Assembly: GCA_020726505.1 (NCBI GenBank)
Contig: JAHLEZ010000002.1
Coordinates: 496,001 to 560,000, forward strand
Direction of reading: 5' to 3'
Source: Leptodontidium sp. MPI-SDFR-AT-0119
Lineage: Eukaryota > Ascomycota > Leotiomycetes > Helotiales > Leptodontidiaceae
Length of the DNA stretch: 64,000 nucleotides
The notes under the pieces are model-generated. The model saw only the letters and a list, made by a program, of their open reading frames with translations, did not search any database and was not told where the DNA came from. This document shows, piece after piece, positions 33,778 to 45,871 of the stretch. How positions within the stretch are numbered: position 1 is the first letter of the stretch; every line of letters begins with the position of its first letter. The position numbers and the translations under genes were made by a program.

Positions 33778-34358
33778 TGTATGGGAAGTTTGTATGCATT
33801 GTATAAAAACAAAGTCTCGCTAGTCCTATTCCCCCGATGGGCACCTGATGAGTCCTGACGGGTACCTCTATCAAGACCTGACTTGGAATGTCAATATAAA
33901 GACAAAGGAATGGCCCGAAAATCTCAAAGAAACTCCCGTGAGGATGTTTGGCGACGTACCGAGATGCTCAAATTAGAAAAACTCAACATTCGCATTGAAA
34001 CAAATGAGTAGAAAAGTTTCACCTGATAGGAAATTCGATGATTGCCAATGACTGTGTTCATCTTCAACAAAGAAATCTCGAGATGAGATCCCGGAGCCAC
34101 GCAAGCCACATTTGCCACTTGGTGGTCTCGTGATGCGCTCAGCCACAGGGCTCGCCCAATTCACTCTAGTTACAGGCAATGAGGTAACCCCTCCACGGCA
34201 GCAGCAAGATTTCAAGAGTACCGGCAGCCTGGTGCAACAAACATCTTCTTTACAATTACAACTACAACTATTTCACAACTCGGCGAAATCTCGAGGTACC
34301 TCCAGGTGCCTACAAATCTCATACTTTTTCTATCGCCAACTGCGGATCTATTGGAGAC
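33778..34358. other. Intergenic / VID27 leader
   Basis: No gene seen. The last 100 bp form the leader of the VID27 gene. Confidence 0.4.
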
Positions 34359-36903
34359 ATGTTTGTCCTTAGAAATGGTAAGTCCCTCGTCTCTTTGTTT
34401 ACAACCCCTCCTGGCGCGTCGAAAATGCAGGCACGACTGCTTTCATGTTGTCTTTCAAACGTGTAGCTGCTAACTTCTCTCGCAGTGGGAAAGCTGATAT
34501 TTGGCGATACGTCGAAAGAATCTCTCGTCGAATTAACTCAAGGACAGCTCTATCTTGTCCGCCCACTTTCTCCCAAGGGATACTCCGAACTCATCTTCAA
34601 GGACGCGGCGGCGAGAATCCGACGCACGAATCAAGACTTCCAATACCAGCTCGTCATACAGCGCGCATACGAGGAGGGCGAGGAGGAGTTATTGGACGAC
34701 GAGGACGGAGAAGACGCCGAAATCGCTGCCTTGGGAGCGGAGAGAGACGAGAAGACCTTCCTACTCGACGAAGGACTACATTTCAGATCGGAGATTCGAG
34801 AAGGCGGAGAGAAAGTCTTGGCTTGGAGGGATTTGAGCGGTGACGTTGGTGACCTCTACGAATTCGTCTGCGACAACTCGATCAGCAGCACTCAAGTCGA
34901 AACATTCGAATTAATCGCAGTCCAGTGTCAATACGAACGAAAGCATAGGAAGGGCCACCAAACCGCTACGGTCGAGGATCTTGCGCAGTTTACCTTTGAC
35001 AGCGAACAGCCCATACCGAGTGCGAGTCCCACACATAGCCCGGAAGCCTTGTCACCGGTCAACACGATGCCTCCACCATCAAGAAATACTGCCAACTCGG
35101 CACTGAAGAGAGAAAGTACACCAACAAAGTCTCGTCAGGCTCCCGTCAAAGACAATGCTCCTACAGCGGCCCCACCTGTTCTCACTCATCCGGAGGCACA
35201 ATCTATCCTGGCAAATGAACTGGCAGAACTCCACTTGTTTGATTTTGTTTCCGGAGCATTCATCCTTCAAGATCCTAGCGTCAACGCTGTTGTTTCCGAA
35301 GTTGGCAAATGGCAGTACTGGCTTCAGATATCAAACGACGACAAAGACTGGCTTGGACAAGAAGTCATTGCCGACATCAACCCAGTGTTCAACTTTGAAT
35401 ATCTGTCCTTCATCTTCAATGCCTACACCCCGAGTGGCGACGCATATTCCTGGCTTCTTCGATTCAAGGATCAAGACACCGAGACAAGATTCCAAGAAGG
35501 CTTGATGCAAGCACTTTGGGAGCAGCTGAATGAGATCAAATGGAACAAGAGCAAAGAGGATGATCGAGATTATGTCCTCGAGGCTTTCCAGGATCTAGCA
35601 ATGGAGGATGCGCCAGAGGAGGAAGAGGAGGTCGAGGAGGAAGAGATTGAAGATGATGGGCAGAAGAGCGAACATTACGACAGCGATGAGGACGAAGATG
35701 ATGTGGTCACGAGAGACGACGACGGAAATGTCAATTCACAGTTAGCAGTGGGCTACAAGCATGATCGATCTTTTGTGGTTCGCGGATCCAAGATTGGCGT
35801 GTTCAAACACACTCCAAATAACAATCTTGAGTTTTCTACGAATATCTCGAAGGTTGAGACTCCCAATGGGAAGCTGTTCAGTCCAAAAAAGGTCATGCTT
35901 CACGCGGAAGATACGAACATGATTCTCCAGAACGAAGCGGATCCTAACTCGCTGTATCGGATGGACTTGGAGTACGGCAAGATTGTAGATGAATGGAAGG
36001 TCCACGACGATATCCCGGTCAACACCTTCGCTCCCGAGAGCAAATTCGCACAGATGTCTGGCGAGCAAACATTCCTTGGTTTATCAAGAAATGCGCTCTA
36101 TCGAATTGATCCTCGTCTTGCTGGTAACAAGCTTGTGGACTCAGAGCTCAAGCAATACGTCTCGAAGAACGACTTCTCGGCTGCCGCTACCACGGAGAAG
36201 GGTTACATCGCAGTTGCCAGCAACAAGGGTGATATCCGCATGTTCGATCGACTTGGTATCAATGCGAAGACACACATTCCCGCTCTCGGTGAACCGATCA
36301 TCGGTCTTGATGTTAGCGCCGATGGTCGCTGGGTTCTGGCTACTTGTCGTACATATCTACTTCTCATTGATGCCCTCCAAAAGGACGGCAAGAACGAAGG
36401 CAAGCTCGGATTTGAAAAGTCCTTTGGCAAAGATTCAAAGCCGCAACCCCCGCCGTCTTGGTCTTACTCCAGCTCACGTCGCGCAATTCCAGCACGAGAC
36501 TGGGGCAGCATTATCATTCACACCCGCTCGCTTCAATACTGGAGAAGGGTTGTCCGAGACTTCCATCATTACTGCCACCGGTCCATTCATCGTCACATGG
36601 AACATGAAGAAGGTTCTGCGCGGTAGCAAAGACCCATACAGCATCAAGCGGTACGCCGAGGAGGTCAAGGCAGACAACTTCAAGTACGGAAGTGACAAGA
36701 ACGTCATTGTCGCATTGCCAAACGAAGTCAACATGGTCGCCAAGCAATCTTTCAAGAAGCCTACCAGAGAAAGTATCGCAACACCCGCCCGTATCGGTGG
36801 TGGCAGTTTCGGTGGAAGAAGAAGTGATGCTGGTCGTGTTGGGACGCGGGAAAGCGGCAGATACAAGCTTGGCAAGGAAGATGTGGTCAACTCTCCTTAT
36901 TAA
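34359..36903 (+). CDS. vid27: VID27-family protein, with an apparent one-base frameshift
   Basis: Exon 1 is only 19 nt (34359-34377, MFVLRN); a 108-bp intron with a GCTAAC branch site leads to exon 2 at 34486. The N-terminal part (VGKLIFGDTSKE), an acidic middle (EEEEEVEEEEIEDD, ~35,610-35,660) and a C-terminal beta-propeller-like domain are characteristic of VID27, a cytoplasmic/nuclear protein named from yeast vacuolar import and degradation. The main frame is open to a stop at 36626, but the conserved ending (RRLGLTPAHVAQFQHETGA ... GRYKLGKEDVVNSPY) is in the +1 frame up to 36903. The switch occurs at five Cs (36447-36451), where four would keep frame; without the extra base the protein would be about 811 aa. 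Either an assembly error or a real truncating mutation. Confidence 0.85.
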
Positions 36904-38094
36904 TTTTCAGTGGCATACTTCCTAACGATTTTATGATGGTGGATAGGTTGGGGTGGGCGGCGTTTTGGTTTGACTTACTTCCTGGAGGAAGTTGGTGGTA
37001 GGTAGGGAAAGAAGATTTTGCTTACGTGCCTACGTTGAGGAGCTATTACAGTGCAGCTGGACGTGTCAGCTTTTGATTGCACTTTCATGTATTTAGCAGA
37101 AATACCAATACCCATTCTTCTTATTGAGATTTTTCAGACATTGACTCTTTGAATTCTGTGCCCCATAAGGGCAAGTAATAATGACAGAGCATCAGACTAT
37201 CGCTGAGTTCTTACCCGAAGCCACAATCACAGTGCACAATTCTAGTACAACCTCACCTCACTTCCGCAGTGCAGCGCATGCAGGTGGGTGCAGATCAGCG
37301 TGAGAAATAAAAATCAACTTATTTAATTTAATCATGATTAAATCTAATCTGATTTGATTTGATTTTGATTAAGTAAAAACCAGGTTTGATTTGATTTGAT
37401 TACTACGTAAGTGACTCTAATCAAATCAAATCAAATCAAATCAAATCATATCTCAAGCTGGTGCAGATGGCAGCAATGCGCCGGCCAGTGTACCAAGACT
37501 CACCAAGACACGCCAATAAGCTTGTTTAGAAATCAAGCTCATCAGATCAGCCCGCCCTCTCCCTATCATCCAAACACCAGGCACATAGCAAAATCAAGCT
37601 TCCCACCCATCAACTGATCAAGTCAAGTGAAATCACCGATTTCATTTGATATGCTCGACGTAACGGTTTCACAATCCTTTCTCCGCAGGCAATGTTGATT
37701 GTTCTTTGCCTTGGCCAATTTCCTGATTTCCTTGGTTTTTCCTGCTTGCTTGCAGGGCAGGGCAGCCTCGCTTGCTGTGACGTAGCGCTGTTGACGACGA
37801 TCAACAAACAGCATACATAAGAGATACTGTCGTCGCGACAAAGACTGTCACACCTCGTCTCGTCTCATCCATTCATCTTCCGCTTCGTAAGGCAGAAAAA
37901 TATTTCGTCATAGGCATCAATAGGCGAGAAGAGATTATATTTTCTCTCGCGATTCCGGCCTGCACTTCTTCCGTTCTTGTTTTCCTACACCCCACTACCT
38001 ACTTCTCAACTCCAACAACCACGAGGATCTGGAGATTGAGATCGAGATCGGAAATCTCCATTTCAACACAGCATAACGCAAGAACGTCAACGAG
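36904..38094. other. Intergenic (about 1.2 kb) with pentanucleotide repeats
   Basis: VID27 3' region and the long T/C-rich leader of the PAP2 gene. Contains the TGATT/AATCA repeat described separately. No gene found. Confidence 0.45.
37319..37447. repeat. Inverted TGATT/AATCA microsatellite
   Basis: Runs of TGATT/GATTTGATT (about 37,320-37,402) are followed by five or six copies of the complementary AATCA unit (about 37,419-37,447). The two halves could fold into a hairpin. Confidence 0.85.
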
Positions 38095-39455
38095 ATGAAC
38101 TTCTTCAAGCGGAAACAACGCGATCCTGCGATTGCAGAGACGTCAACAGCAACGCACCATGGTGAGAAGAGAGGCCCCGTCGCCATGAACATGAGCACGC
38201 GCCCGTCGTTCGGTCAGTGGTTGAAGGTTACCTGGTTGGATATCTTTACCATGGCTGCTATGGGAATGATCGGTCTTGGAGTACGTCTTTTCCTGTTCCC
38301 ATCACACTCCTGTCCCATACTCCAAACAACATATCCCCTGACCAAATTACCCAAAAGCAAAGCAAAGCAATGGAGTACTAACGCGAACTACAAACAGGTC
38401 TACACCGCACACCCCGCCCCCTCGAGATCCTTCCCCGTCTACTTCCAAGACGGCGAAATCGTCTACCCCCAATTCGCCTACCCCCTCCGCAATGAAATCG
38501 TCCCTATCTGGGCCGCCGCGCTCCTCGCCTCCCTCGTCCCCATCGCCATCTTCCTCCTAATGCAAATCCGAATCCGCTCCTTCTGGGACGTGAACAACGC
38601 AACCATCGGGCTCTTGTACTCTCTCATCACAGCCGCAGTCTTCCAAGTGTTCCTCAAATGGCTGATTGGCGGTCTCCGTCCTCACTTCCTGACCGTCTGT
38701 AAACCCAACATCCCGGCTATCACGGCGCAGGAGACGGGCAACGGACTGAGACAGATCATGTATGATCGCAAGATATGCACGGGCGATGAGAGTGAGATTG
38801 ATGACTCGCTTGAATCGTTCCCGAGTGGGCATTCGACTGCTGCGTTTGCGGGGTTCGTGTTCTTGTATCTGTATCTGAATGCGAAGTTGAAGGTTTGGTC
38901 GAATTATCAGTGAGCACTCTCTTCCTCTTACTCTTTCTCTTCTTTGTTTTGGCCCCAAGCATAGATATACTAACCCTCCCTTCCCCTAACAGTCCAGCAA
39001 TGTGGAAGCTCATCGCAACATACGCCCCCATCCTCGGCGCAACCCTCATAGCCGGTGCTCTCACCATCGATGAATACCACAACTGGTATGACTGTGTCGC
39101 AGGCGCTATCATCGGTACAGTCATGGCGTTCAGCTCTTATCGTATGGTTTACGCTTCGATCTGGGATTGGCGCACGAATCATATCCCTTTGAATCGCGCT
39201 GTTGCTTTTCCTGGTTCAGGTGCGGGTTCGAGTGCGGATCTGGAACATGCTGTTTTTACTAGGAAGGCGGGGTGGGGAGTTGCTTATGGTGGACGTAGGG
39301 ATGTCGGTGCTGTTGAGAATGGACATGGTCATGGACTTGTGGGCGCACATGGGAATGGTGCTGTTGCTTCAGGTGCGGGCAATGGTAATGGGAGCTATAC
39401 CTCCCGCAAGCCGGTTGCTTCAAACGGCCACCATACCTCGGAGACTATGGTCTAG
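38095..39455 (+). CDS. PAP2-family phosphatidate / diacylglycerol-pyrophosphate phosphatase
   Basis: Three exons (38095-38280, 38398-38909, 38993-39455), introns 117 bp (TACTAAC branch) and 83 bp; 386 aa with about six membrane helices. The three PAP2 motifs are present: KWLIGGLRPHF (149-159), PSGHS (204-208, catalytic His207) and EYHNWYD (260-266, His262). Motif 3 lacks the leading Arg of the usual SRxxxxxH form (it reads LTIDEYH). Related yeast enzymes Dpp1 and Lpp1 dephosphorylate phosphatidate, lysophosphatidate and diacylglycerol pyrophosphate in the vacuole or Golgi membrane. The C-terminal ~90 residues are Gly/His/Asn-rich and probably cytosolic and disordered. Family sure; substrate preference unknown. 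Confidence 0.9.
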
Positions 39456-40018
39456 AATCCAAAATCTAGATCTCCGTCAGGGAGTCCACCCATTCATCGC
39501 TTTTCCGTCTGGTTGGGAAGGGGGAGTTGGCCTTGTTGTTGCTTGATGGCATTGATGGACACATTGTGAAGGAAGGATTTGCAAGTGTCGGTCTGTTTCT
39601 CTGTCTTCGTGGCTTTCGAGGGATGCATGGATTGATGTGTAAGCATGGAAGGAAACATGGCGTATTTGGAGTTCAGTACATACCCAGGTAGTGAATTGAA
39701 CCAGCGATTCGCTGCTTTGAAAACAATAAACCTGTCTGATATCGCCTTGATTGGACGGTGTAGATGAGATACCTCCTCTCATCCGCGTTAAGTATGTCAC
39801 ATGCGCAGAACCCTGGACAACAGTCCCGTGGGGAATTTCAATAAGAGTTCAATTACCAAACCTCTTCTACTCAATCTAAACCCCCTAAGCTTCATCTCAT
39901 GCCAAAAAGGCCCACCTGATATTGAATATGCACGCCCCACTCCAATGCCCCGAACGCCGAATCAAATGCCTTAATGCAACAGTCCCACCTGCTACAACAA
40001 CAAAAGTCGAAATCAAAT
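39456..40018. other. Intergenic (convergent)
   Basis: Lies between the 3' ends of the PAP2 and ATG9 genes. No further gene found. Confidence 0.45.
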
Positions 40019-42881
40019 TCAAATAACGCCCGGCCTTCCATCATTCTGCGCCTTCTGGAATTGGTATAACAGCCCTAGCACCCCCCCTCCTCCAGGGGGT
40101 TCGATTTCCTCCTCTGCCGCTTCATTACCCGCTCCCCTCGTAGGCGAAGTCTCCCATCTCGATTCGTCGAGTCCACCACCACTATCGTAGGCATTTCCCG
40201 AGCTACGATTGCCTCGGCTGGTGGCGGGTTCCTCTTCGTCGTCTTCGATCGGCTCTTCGATTATGTTTTGGCGTACCTGGTATCGAGATCTTGAGTTTCC
40301 ACGTCGGACGCTGCGGCCACCAAAGCCGGAGCTGGAAGGTTGGTGGTGCGGGTCGAGGAGAATGGATTGCATTGGTGAGCCATGGGCAGCTGCTGGTGCG
40401 AAGCGTGGAGTGCGGGCTGTGGGTGGGATGTTTCCAGGTGCTCGACTACCGGGCCTTCGTTCACTTCGTCCTAAGCGTGAGGTTTGCATCTCTGCTGCTA
40501 AGGTGGGAGACATGAGTCCAGGGAAAGATGGGGGAGGGTGGTGATGGCGCTGTCCAGGAGGGACATGGCCTTGGACGGCAGTCTTTGGGTTGAGGAGATA
40601 GTTGTCCAGGAATCCATAGTATGAAGCTGCCATCTTGCCGTGTTTGGTAGAGTAATATTCGTCCCTGATGTCGGCGTTTCCACCTCCGTGCAGGGGTTTC
40701 CTGCCATCGCCTTTCTTAAAGTCAAAGACGGCGAATGAGCAAACGTATCCAACACCATCAACATGAATGGTGAATTCTCGGAAGAAGTCGATGATCTGGT
40801 CGCTGCATTTCGGCAAGCTAAACCAGAGTATGAATGGTGTGACGATGATGCTAAGAACTTCCTCTAGGAAGATGACGATCTTCAGCTGGTAGAGGGTTGC
40901 GAATTCTCGCTTTACTTCATCGCTGTGTAGCCGATTCTGCCACTGTGTTGGCATGTAATGAGTGTACTCGATCACTTGTCTCAGTGCATACTCCGGCTCG
41001 AATACCAGGTTCTCTTCGGGTATCATACCGTTCGTGGCGGCCCAGATACCACCAAACACGGTCAAGTAGAAGAGTACAGTCCTGTCAGAGGTGATGTCGA
41101 AACTTAGGAATGACTCGGGGTCCCACAGCGTAGCAACGGCAAGTACCGATACTATTGCGCCAGCAATGAATGACATGAACCTTGCAAGTTGGACACTTTT
41201 GACTTTCGGAAATTGATCCAAATAGCGAGAGGCAAATGGATACGACATATTGACTCGCTTGTGGAACAGGTGGTGAAGTTCGTTGAACTCCCGAAACTTC
41301 CATTCAGCAAGCGGCGTGTATTGACGGGATCCGATCGCTGATGGGTCTTTCTTGTATTCCTGGGACAGTTTTTTTAGCACTCTATATTCAAAACAAGAAA
41401 TATGTACTTACATTGAAATATCTCAGGAAGTAAACAATCATGAGATAGATGACAATGACTGGTGCAAAAATAACGTTCATAAACCCAGCGAACAGAAATC
41501 GTCCACGGAGAGCCTCGCTTAGCTGTCTTCGATGAGAATCCTTCAGTATCAACTGACGAACTTGGCCAGAGTCATTGAAAATAAGGCCCATGATGCACCA
41601 GTCCAGATTCCATAGCAGAGTGCGGGAGAAGAGTTGTCGTTCTTGCAAGAATGGAAAGGGTAAGGTCAGGTCCAAAATATCCTTATTGAACATGGCAATC
41701 AGATAATTCTCCTTTCTCATCAGTCGATTTGCAATGTCATGTGCATCGAGTCTTTGCTTCGATTGACTTCCCAAGTACTTTCGAGCTTGTGGAGATATCT
41801 TCTCAGCCGTGACTGGATTCGCATCTCTTAGAGCCATGATTCTTGCCACGACATCTTGCCAGGAAATTGTTTGCATATCTCCGTCAGGAACTTCCAGCAG
41901 GTGGACGAAGAAATCACGTATCCGCATCAGACGAGGGATATCGATGAGAAGTTGGTAAACTCTCCAGAAAATGTGTAGTGTGAATAGCCAAATAGCCACA
42001 TTTGGCATCCCTGAGATCCTTTTGGTGCATTGCGGAACCAACACTTGTGACAACTTCTTGCTGTGGGGGATTGCAGAGTAGTCGACACATTGGGTGAGGA
42101 ATGTTGTGAACACGGCGACGAAGATGATTTGCCTACAGGAATATTAGCAAATCCTAATACCAACTGATGCTTGAACTTACGCAAGGTTCAGTGCTTTGTC
42201 CAGGACTATACACCATATCCCAGCACCAATGTAGTACTCGTATACTTCTTCTATGAAGCCATCGAGGTTCACCACATTGATCCATCTCCACATTGCCTTC
42301 TCTCGAGCACTTCCGGATAAGGGTCCAAAATGATGCCTAGCTGGCTGTGGTAGGCCAGGAGAGTTATCTTCTTCATGATGTAACCGTTGCTGTGCCTGAG
42401 CAGCTTCCCAGTGAGCTCGTGTCTCTCTGTTCGATGGCCCAGGTATTGCGGTATGCCTTTTGGGGACTTTTGCTTGTCTTGGTCGAGGTTTCGTGGGAGT
42501 ACTTGGAGCTGGCATCTCATTGCCTTCGATCAACAAAGAAGCTGGCACATCGTCATCTCCATCCTCTTCCAATAGCCTAGGCGACTGTGCTATCCATCGG
42601 CTTCTTGACTTAGCTCTTGGACCATTCCCCCCTCCGAGTTGTATATTATGTTGATTCGTAGGCAGAAATGCCGTTGACTCGGTCGTTATACGGCTATCTT
42701 CCCCAAAAGCATCTGCAGCTCCTAGCTCATCGTCTCGAAATCCCAGATTCTCTTCATCAAGTGCTAACCCCGCCTGTTCTTCCAAATCCGACTCCTCATC
42801 ATGGGCTCGGAGATCGTCGTAAATCGAACGTCCTTGAGGATTCGTGGGGAGGAGTCGCGAGAGGAGATTCGAGGTCATCAT
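40019..42881 (-). CDS. atg9: Autophagy-related lipid scramblase ATG9
   Basis: Three exons on the minus strand (42881-42181, 42132-41412, 41359-40019), introns 48 and 52 bp; 920 aa. The N-terminal ~205 residues are a disordered acidic/Pro-rich region. The conserved ATG9 core then begins at WRWINVVNLDGFIEEVYEYY, with membrane helices and family signatures (ENYLIAMFNKDILDL, RTLLWNLDWCIMGLIF, EYKKDPSAIGSRQYTPLAEW, YPFASRYLDQFPK, LPKCSDQIIDFFREFT, DEYYSTKHGKMAASYYGF). ATG9 sits in small Golgi-derived vesicles that seed the autophagosome, scrambling phospholipids supplied by ATG2. The second intron is confirmed because splicing creates RYFNEYKKDPS. The C-terminal ~200 residues are low complexity. 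It is divergent from COG6, start codons 493 bp apart. Confidence 0.94.
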
Positions 42882-43374
42882 ATTTTGGAGCAGATGGAGT
42901 GAATAGAGAGAGTTTCAAATCCCAAGGGATTCGCAGATGTTGGGAGGAAAGGTAGGGAACTGGTGGGCCTGGGCTGCGATAGCTGTGTAGAGTCATGGGT
43001 CGCCACACGGGGTACAAAGCAAGGAAATGAGCATTTGACTGAAGATGTTACTGGTTTGTTGTCTTTGTTTGGTCTCAGGACGATGTATAGCAAAGCGGCT
43101 TCATGCCATGTTGTTGTGATCTCGAGAGTCACCTGGATGTGTCCTCGCGGTAAGAAGGAGTGCGAGTGAATAATGGGGGGCATCCGACAAGTGATAGGTG
43201 AGCGAGTGATGTTGCCTTGCCTGCTCTCTCGGCGCGCCAAACGCGACATGCCGGTCGAATCTCAGCCTCGCCGTAGAGCAAATGAGGCATAGTCTCGGAT
43301 ATCTATTCAAAGGGAGAAGTTGATGAGACTATTCAGTTCGAATAACATCAACATCAGGCCTACCGTATTCAGTT
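42882..43374. promoter_or_regulatory. Shared ATG9/COG6 divergent promoter region
   Basis: 493 bp between two divergent start codons. Minus-strand frames run through it, but they are the leader of ATG9 and show no domain. No strong TATA box. Confidence 0.5.
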
Positions 43375-45515
43375 ATGACAACTGACAATTTTTTAACCCG
43401 AAAACCGTCAGGTCAGGGTGATGGATTCGAGTCGCCCACATCACCAGCGGGAACACAACCGCGAAGCAATCCGCTAGCATCAAAAGTCACTTCTGTCCTT
43501 TCGGCGTCATATGCCGACTCGGATATCAGAGATGCTCTCGCTCTATTGGACAAGCGTAATATTCAGAACAACGCGGAGACTCGGCGACAGCTGAGACTCG
43601 ATGTTCAGAAGGAGGTTCTTGAGAGCAATGGAGACATCATTCGAGAATTCGGTCACGTGGCCGAGGTTGGTTGCTCTCAAAATCTACCATCCCGCAATAT
43701 TGACACATACAATAGCAACTCAAACGCATTGGCCTCACTATTGCAAGTCTAAACCAGGGATGTGAAGAAATGAAGCGTCACATTTCAGCAGCCCACTTAG
43801 AGACCGCACCCGTACTTGAGGAGGCTTCGGAGCTCATGAAGCAAAAGGAACAGGTCGAGAATAAGCAGGAGCTTTTGAGGGCCTTCAATACCCACTTCAT
43901 CATGTCAGATGATGATATTGCAACGCTTACGTCTACTGCTGAGCCTGTCAATGACAAGTTCTTCTCTATCTTAGCCAGAGCCAAGAAGATCCAAAGCGAC
44001 TGCGAGATTCTGCTTGGGACGGAGAACCAGCGACTTGGTCTCGAGATCATGGAGCAGGTTTCCAAGAATCTCAATGGAGCTTTCCAGAAACTCTATAGAT
44101 GGATCCAACGAGAATTTAAGTCTCTCAACTTGGAAAATCCACAGATTAGTTCATCCATAAGAAGAGCCTTGAGAGTTTTGGCTGAGCGACCATCTCTGTT
44201 TCAGAATTGTCTTGACTTCTTCGCTGAAGCTCGGGAGCACATCCTCTCAGATTCATTCTATACAGCTTTGACTGGATCATCTGTCAAGGGCGAAGAAGAT
44301 ACATCTATCAAGCCCATCGAATTAGCTGCCCACGACCCTCTCCGCTATGTAGGCGATATGTTAGCATGGACGCATTCTGCAACTGTCAGCGAAAGAGAAG
44401 CTTTGGAAGTTCTGTTCATATCAGATGGCGACGAAATCGCCAAAGGAATCCAAGCAGGTAGGGACAGTGAGCCATGGAACCGCATGGCCGCCGAAGAGAA
44501 CGAGGAAAGCAGCTCCTTCGACGGGCTGAGAGCACTCAATGAGCTCGTCGATCGCGATGTCACCGGTGTTGCCCGTGTACTACGCCAACGAATAGGACAA
44601 GTGATTCAGAGCCACGAAGAAACAATCACAGCCTACAAGATAGCTAATCTGCTCAACTTCTATCGGGTCACCTTCTCTAAGCTTCTCGGTGATGAGTCTA
44701 TCCTTCTCGAATCGCTCTCCACACTTGAAGAATCCGCTCTACGTCAATTCCGCATTCTGATGCGTGACCATGTCGCAGGTCTACAAAGCGATACACAACC
44801 TGCACCGCCAAATCTACACCCACCGGATTTCCTACATGAAGGCCTGAAGCAATTAACTGCCATTATGAAGACCTACGAGACATCCTTCACCTCTCCAGAC
44901 AGCCGAGAAGCGGACTTCCGACCTATTCTGGCCGAAGCATTTGATCCTTTCATGACCGGTGCCCAAAACATCGCTAAGAATCTACCTGCGCCATCCGACA
45001 CCATCTTCTCCCTCAACTGTCTTCTCTCCGCTCGAAATACTCTCGCCCCATTCGATTTCACGGCATCCCGAGTCGCAGAGATCGATTCAAGTATGGAAGA
45101 ACACAGCATCACGTTGACTGACTCGCAATACACGTTTTTTCGCTCCTCTTCTGCATTGCAACCTCTGATTCAAGCTCTCGCCCCCCTCACATCCTCAAAG
45201 GAAGATCTGAGGGTCATCCGGACACTCGAACCCTTCCAGCCTGCTGCCCTGTCACAAGCTAGTCAGATCTTGGATGATTTCCTACCCTCAGCACTCATGG
45301 ATGCTACAGAGAATCTGAAGCAGTTACAGAGCTCGAGATTGGTAGCCGAGATTACAGAGAGGGCTGCAGAGAAGTTCTGTGATGATTTTGAAGAGGTCGA
45401 GGAGAAACTCATTGCAGCGGATGAGATTTGGGAGGAGGAAGGCGAGGAGGGAGAAGAGCCATTGAGGGCTTTGTTTCCGAGGACGAGTGGGGAAATTAGG
45501 GTCCTGCTTTCTTGA
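43375..45515 (+). CDS. cog6: Conserved oligomeric Golgi complex subunit 6
   Basis: Two exons (43375-43665, 43716-45515, 50-bp intron) give 696 aa. Exon joining yields [22 protein letters not shown], the expected start of the COG6 N-terminal coiled-coil. The remainder is helical throughout (e.g. [69 protein letters not shown] with one preceding residue omitted). COG6 belongs to lobe B of the eight-subunit COG tether, which captures vesicles recycling within the Golgi; yeast COG mutants also mislocalise Atg9. Length matches the family (about 650-720 aa). The 3' end of this gene is partially duplicated downstream. Confidence 0.93.
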
Positions 45516-45578
45516 GGCTATCTTTAATTCTAGGTTCATTCGTCGCTTAGAGATGTGAATAGTGAGCTAGAGTATATC
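45431..45578 (+). repeat. COG6 3'-end segment, original copy of a duplication
   Basis: Last ~28 codons of COG6 plus about 63 bp of 3' sequence. A diverged copy lies at 45719-45871. Confidence 0.85.
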
Positions 45579-45583
45579 TAAGT

Positions 45584-45715
45584 CAGAAAGAACACTACAG
45601 TTCCAGGATTTACTATGTTAATGTATTCCTAAAGTGCAAGAGATAATTATTTATTAATATTTCTTATTAAATTTGCTCTGGTATAAAAGAATATAAATCA
45701 ACTATGTACTAATTT
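45584..45715. repeat. Dispersed repeat, copy 1
   Basis: Shares AGAAAGAACAC(T/C)ACAGTTCCAGGAT, GTTAATGTATTCCTAAAGTG and GTATAAAAGAATATAAAT with the sequence at 52440-52645. It separates the two copies of the COG6 tail. Confidence 0.8.
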
Positions 45716-45718
45716 GAG

Positions 45719-45871
45719 AAGAGGAAGGTAAGGAAAGAGAAGAGCCATTGAGGGCTTTGTTTCTGAGAACGAGTTGGAAAATTAAGGCCCTGCTTTCTTA
45801 AGGTTGTTTCTAATTCTAGGTATATTTGTCGCTTAGAAATGTGAATAAAGAGCTAGAGTATGTCAAAGTCA
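45719..45871 (+). repeat. COG6 3'-end segment, diverged copy
   Basis: Matches 45431-45578 (e.g. AGAAGAGCCATTGAGGGCTT identical in both), with differences mostly C to T or G to A (CCGAGGACGAGT versus CTGAGAACGAGT), consistent with RIP after duplication. Not expected to be coding. Confidence 0.8.

Noticed and set aside
34445..34843. Alternative frame overlapping the start of VID27
   Set aside because: Arg-rich antiphase reading of the VID27 exon; the VID27 frame is conserved.
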